The notes under the pieces: generated by a model
The model's input: the letters and a program-made list of their open reading frames with translations, nothing else
Told to the model about the DNA's origin: nothing
Database searches by the model: none
Translations under genes and position numbers: made by a program
Source: Dehalogenimonas etheniformans
GTDB taxonomy: Bacteria > Chloroflexota > Dehalococcoidia > Dehalococcoidales > Dehalococcoidaceae
Length of the DNA stretch: 64,000 nt
Direction of reading: 5' to 3'
Assembly (NCBI RefSeq): GCF_014672715.2
Contig: NZ_CP058566.2
Coordinates: 2,004,323-2,068,322 of the forward strand
Part shown: in pieces, positions 62,576 to 64,000 of the stretch
How positions within the stretch are numbered: position 1 is the first letter of the stretch
Layout: each line of letters begins with the position of its first letter

Positions 62576-63028
62576 ATGGAGATCAAGCTGAGCGACAAAC
62601 CTGCGCAGCCGGTGGCCTTCATCCGGCTCCATATCCCCCAGGCTAAATTGCCCCAGACCATTGGCGAAACCTATATGAAGATTATGGAATACCTTCAACG
62701 TGTCAAATCGCCACTGGCTGGCGAACCTTACGTGGCTTATTACAACATAGACATGAACGACCTTGACGTGGAGATGGGATTTCCCGTGGCGGCACCTGTC
62801 CAGGCTCATGACGATATGAATTTCAGGGAAATTCCTGCTGCCCGCTACGCCTCAACCGTTTACAAAGGTCCGTATGCCGGGATGGAAACTGCTTATGGCG
62901 AATTTATGAAATGGCTGGAGGAGACGGGATTGAAACCGGCTGGACCATGGTTCGAGTATTATCTGAATTCGCCGCAGGAGGTCCCGGAAAGCGAATTTCT
63001 AACCAGGATCGAGGTTCCAGTTGAATAG
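62576..63028 (+). CDS. GyrI-like small-molecule binding protein
   Basis: A 150-residue SHS2/GyrI-like fold: YNIDMNDLDVEMGFPV, REIPAARYASTVYKGPYAGM and WFEYYLNSPQEVPESEFLTR. Stand-alone versions bind or hydrolyse small hydrophobic compounds. There is no DNA-binding domain. AAAGGAGG precedes the ATG. Confidence 0.88.
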   Translation: MEIKLSDKPAQPVAFIRLHIPQAKLPQTIGETYMKIMEYLQRVKSPLAGEPYVAYYNIDMNDLDVEMGFPVAAPVQAHDDMNFREIPAARYASTVYKGPYAGMETAYGEFMKWLEETGLKPAGPWFEYYLNSPQEVPESEFLTRIEVPVE

Positions 63029-63035
63029 GGAATTT

Positions 63036-63974
63036 CTAATCGAGAACTGAACCGATAAACCCCCGCGCCCCCCGCAGGAATTCCTCCCCGGTCATCGGCT
63101 TCTTGCCTTCTATCTGAAGTTTCTTGATAGAGAGCACACCTTCGCCGGTCGCGATACCGATGGCGGAGGCTTCGCCCGAAAGCCCAATGACCGTTCCTGA
63201 CACTGCGCTCGGCTTGACGCTTAAGGGAATCGTCTCGATGAGCTTGATCAGTTTGCTTTCCCAGCTGGTAAAGGCTCCAGGCCAGGGTTGGTACGCCCGG
63301 ACCTGCCGCCAGATCTCGATGGCGGATTTTGACCAGTCGATTCTCCCGGCTTCCTTAGAGAGCATTGGGGCGTAACTGGAGCCTTCTGAAGGCTGAGGTG
63401 CTGCATCGATCGTGCCTTTGATCAACTGAGGCAGCACGTCCAGCAAGGCCATCGAGCCGATGATCGCCAGGTTTTTGGTCAGAGTCCCGGTGGTGTCCCA
63501 ATCGAGGATCGGGATCATCGAACGTGAATAGACGGCGCCGGTGTCGATCCCGACGTCCATGCGCATGATCGAAACGCCGCTGAACTCATCCCCGGCCCTA
63601 ATAGCCGCCGATATAGGAGCCGCGCCGCGGTGTTTGGGCAGCAGAGAGGCGTGGACGTTGACACAGGCAAGGCGGGGGATATCCAGTACCGCCAGGGGCA
63701 AAATAAGACCATAGGCGGCGACGACGATAACGTCAGGGGCGAATTGGCGGAGTTCTTCCTGGGCTTCTGGTTTCTTAAGTGAGCGGGGTTGAACGACTGT
63801 CAATCCGTGCCTTTCGGCGAGTTGTTTCACCGGAGATGCCGCCAGCGCCCTACCCCTGCCGGCGGGGGCGTCGGGGCGGGTGTAAACCGCGGCGATTTCG
63901 TAGCGCTCGTCGATAAGGCCTGAAAGAATCGGCGCCGCGAACTCTGGAGTGCCCATGAAAACGGTTCTTGCCAT
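63036..63974 (-). CDS. fmt: Methionyl-tRNA formyltransferase
   Basis: A 312-residue Fmt: FMGTPEFAAPILSGL start, catalytic NVHASLLPKHRGAAPI (Asn-His) and DVGIDTGAVY, with a C-terminal tRNA-binding domain. It formylates initiator Met-tRNA from 10-formyl-THF. It ends 8 bp before the convergent GyrI-like stop. Confidence 0.95.
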   Translation of the reverse strand: MARTVFMGTPEFAAPILSGLIDERYEIAAVYTRPDAPAGRGRALAASPVKQLAERHGLTVVQPRSLKKPEAQEELRQFAPDVIVVAAYGLILPLAVLDIPRLACVNVHASLLPKHRGAAPISAAIRAGDEFSGVSIMRMDVGIDTGAVYSRSMIPILDWDTTGTLTKNLAIIGSMALLDVLPQLIKGTIDAAPQPSEGSSYAPMLSKEAGRIDWSKSAIEIWRQVRAYQPWPGAFTSWESKLIKLIETIPLSVKPSAVSGTVIGLSGEASAIGIATGEGVLSIKKLQIEGKKPMTGEEFLRGARGFIGSVLD

Positions 63975-64000
63975 AGTACTATTTTCTGGGCGATTGTAGC

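Overview
The window looks like a chromosomal segment of a Dehalococcoidia bacterium (Chloroflexota), most probably a Dehalogenimonas-like organism. This is inferred from protein style and gene neighbourhoods, not from a marker gene. Supporting signs are a B12-dependent ribonucleotide reductase, an HPF-ComF pair, a multi-copy TatA set, DUF35/thiolase and DUF951 proteins, ACR3/ArsDA arsenic genes and moderately GC-rich coding. No rRNA, prophage, CRISPR array or reductive dehalogenase gene is visible.

Layout. 1-4.3 kb: a partial MerR regulator with a 19-bp-spacer promoter facing an MFS exporter, tRNA-Val, nrdJ and a Dph6-like ATP pyrophosphatase. 4.4-6.2 kb: an IS1595-type element bounded by 26-bp inverted repeats that carries, besides its transposase, a proteasome-like Ntn-hydrolase and a 59-aa gene on the opposite strand. 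6.3-12.6 kb: radC, MGMT, HPF, comF, small zinc-ribbon proteins, a lipoprotein and a CopB-type ATPase. 12.7-17.5 kb: a complete branched-chain amino-acid-type ABC importer. 17.6-22.2 kb: a complete selenocysteine cassette, selC-selD-selA-selB, with an in-frame UGA in selD. 22.2-28.4 kb: a flavin-based extracytoplasmic electron-transfer operon (NosR/NapH-like FMN-binding membrane protein, FAD/Fe-S oxidoreductase, ApbE), then three TatA/B-like genes and tatC. 28.5-37.7 kb: a folP-folK fusion with a PTPS, a thiolase/DUF35 pair, plsY, PHP, ymdB, rny, recX and recA.

38-46 kb is an accessory-looking stretch of small and secreted proteins: an EF-Tu-domain-2-like protein, a zinc-ribbon protein, DUF4198, VOC, DUF2202, two DUF1508 proteins (one with a 66-residue tandem duplication and a membrane tail), DUF4332, MscL with a zinc ribbon, a lipoprotein, a lone receiver domain and a PAS/degenerate-GGDEF/LuxR regulator. 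46.5-50.8 kb: a CheB-CheR-PAS fusion convergent with a NarX-type histidine kinase. 51-54.6 kb: dinB, DUF951, pyrF, hicAB and rpsT. 54.7-59.5 kb: an arsenic operon led by ArsR with a clear operator. It contains a small thioredoxin-like selenoprotein with a Ser-Cys-Sec motif. 59.5-64 kb: nadD, obg, a zinc peptidase, a GyrI-like protein and fmt.

The regions connect. The Sec machinery has at least two clients in the window, SelD and the ars-operon redox protein, each with a hairpin just after the UGA. ApbE is encoded with its likely flavinylation substrate, and its own signal sequence is Tat-type, matching the nearby tat genes. The strongest candidates for a second look are the seleno-ars operon and the IS1595 element with its Ntn-hydrolase passenger.
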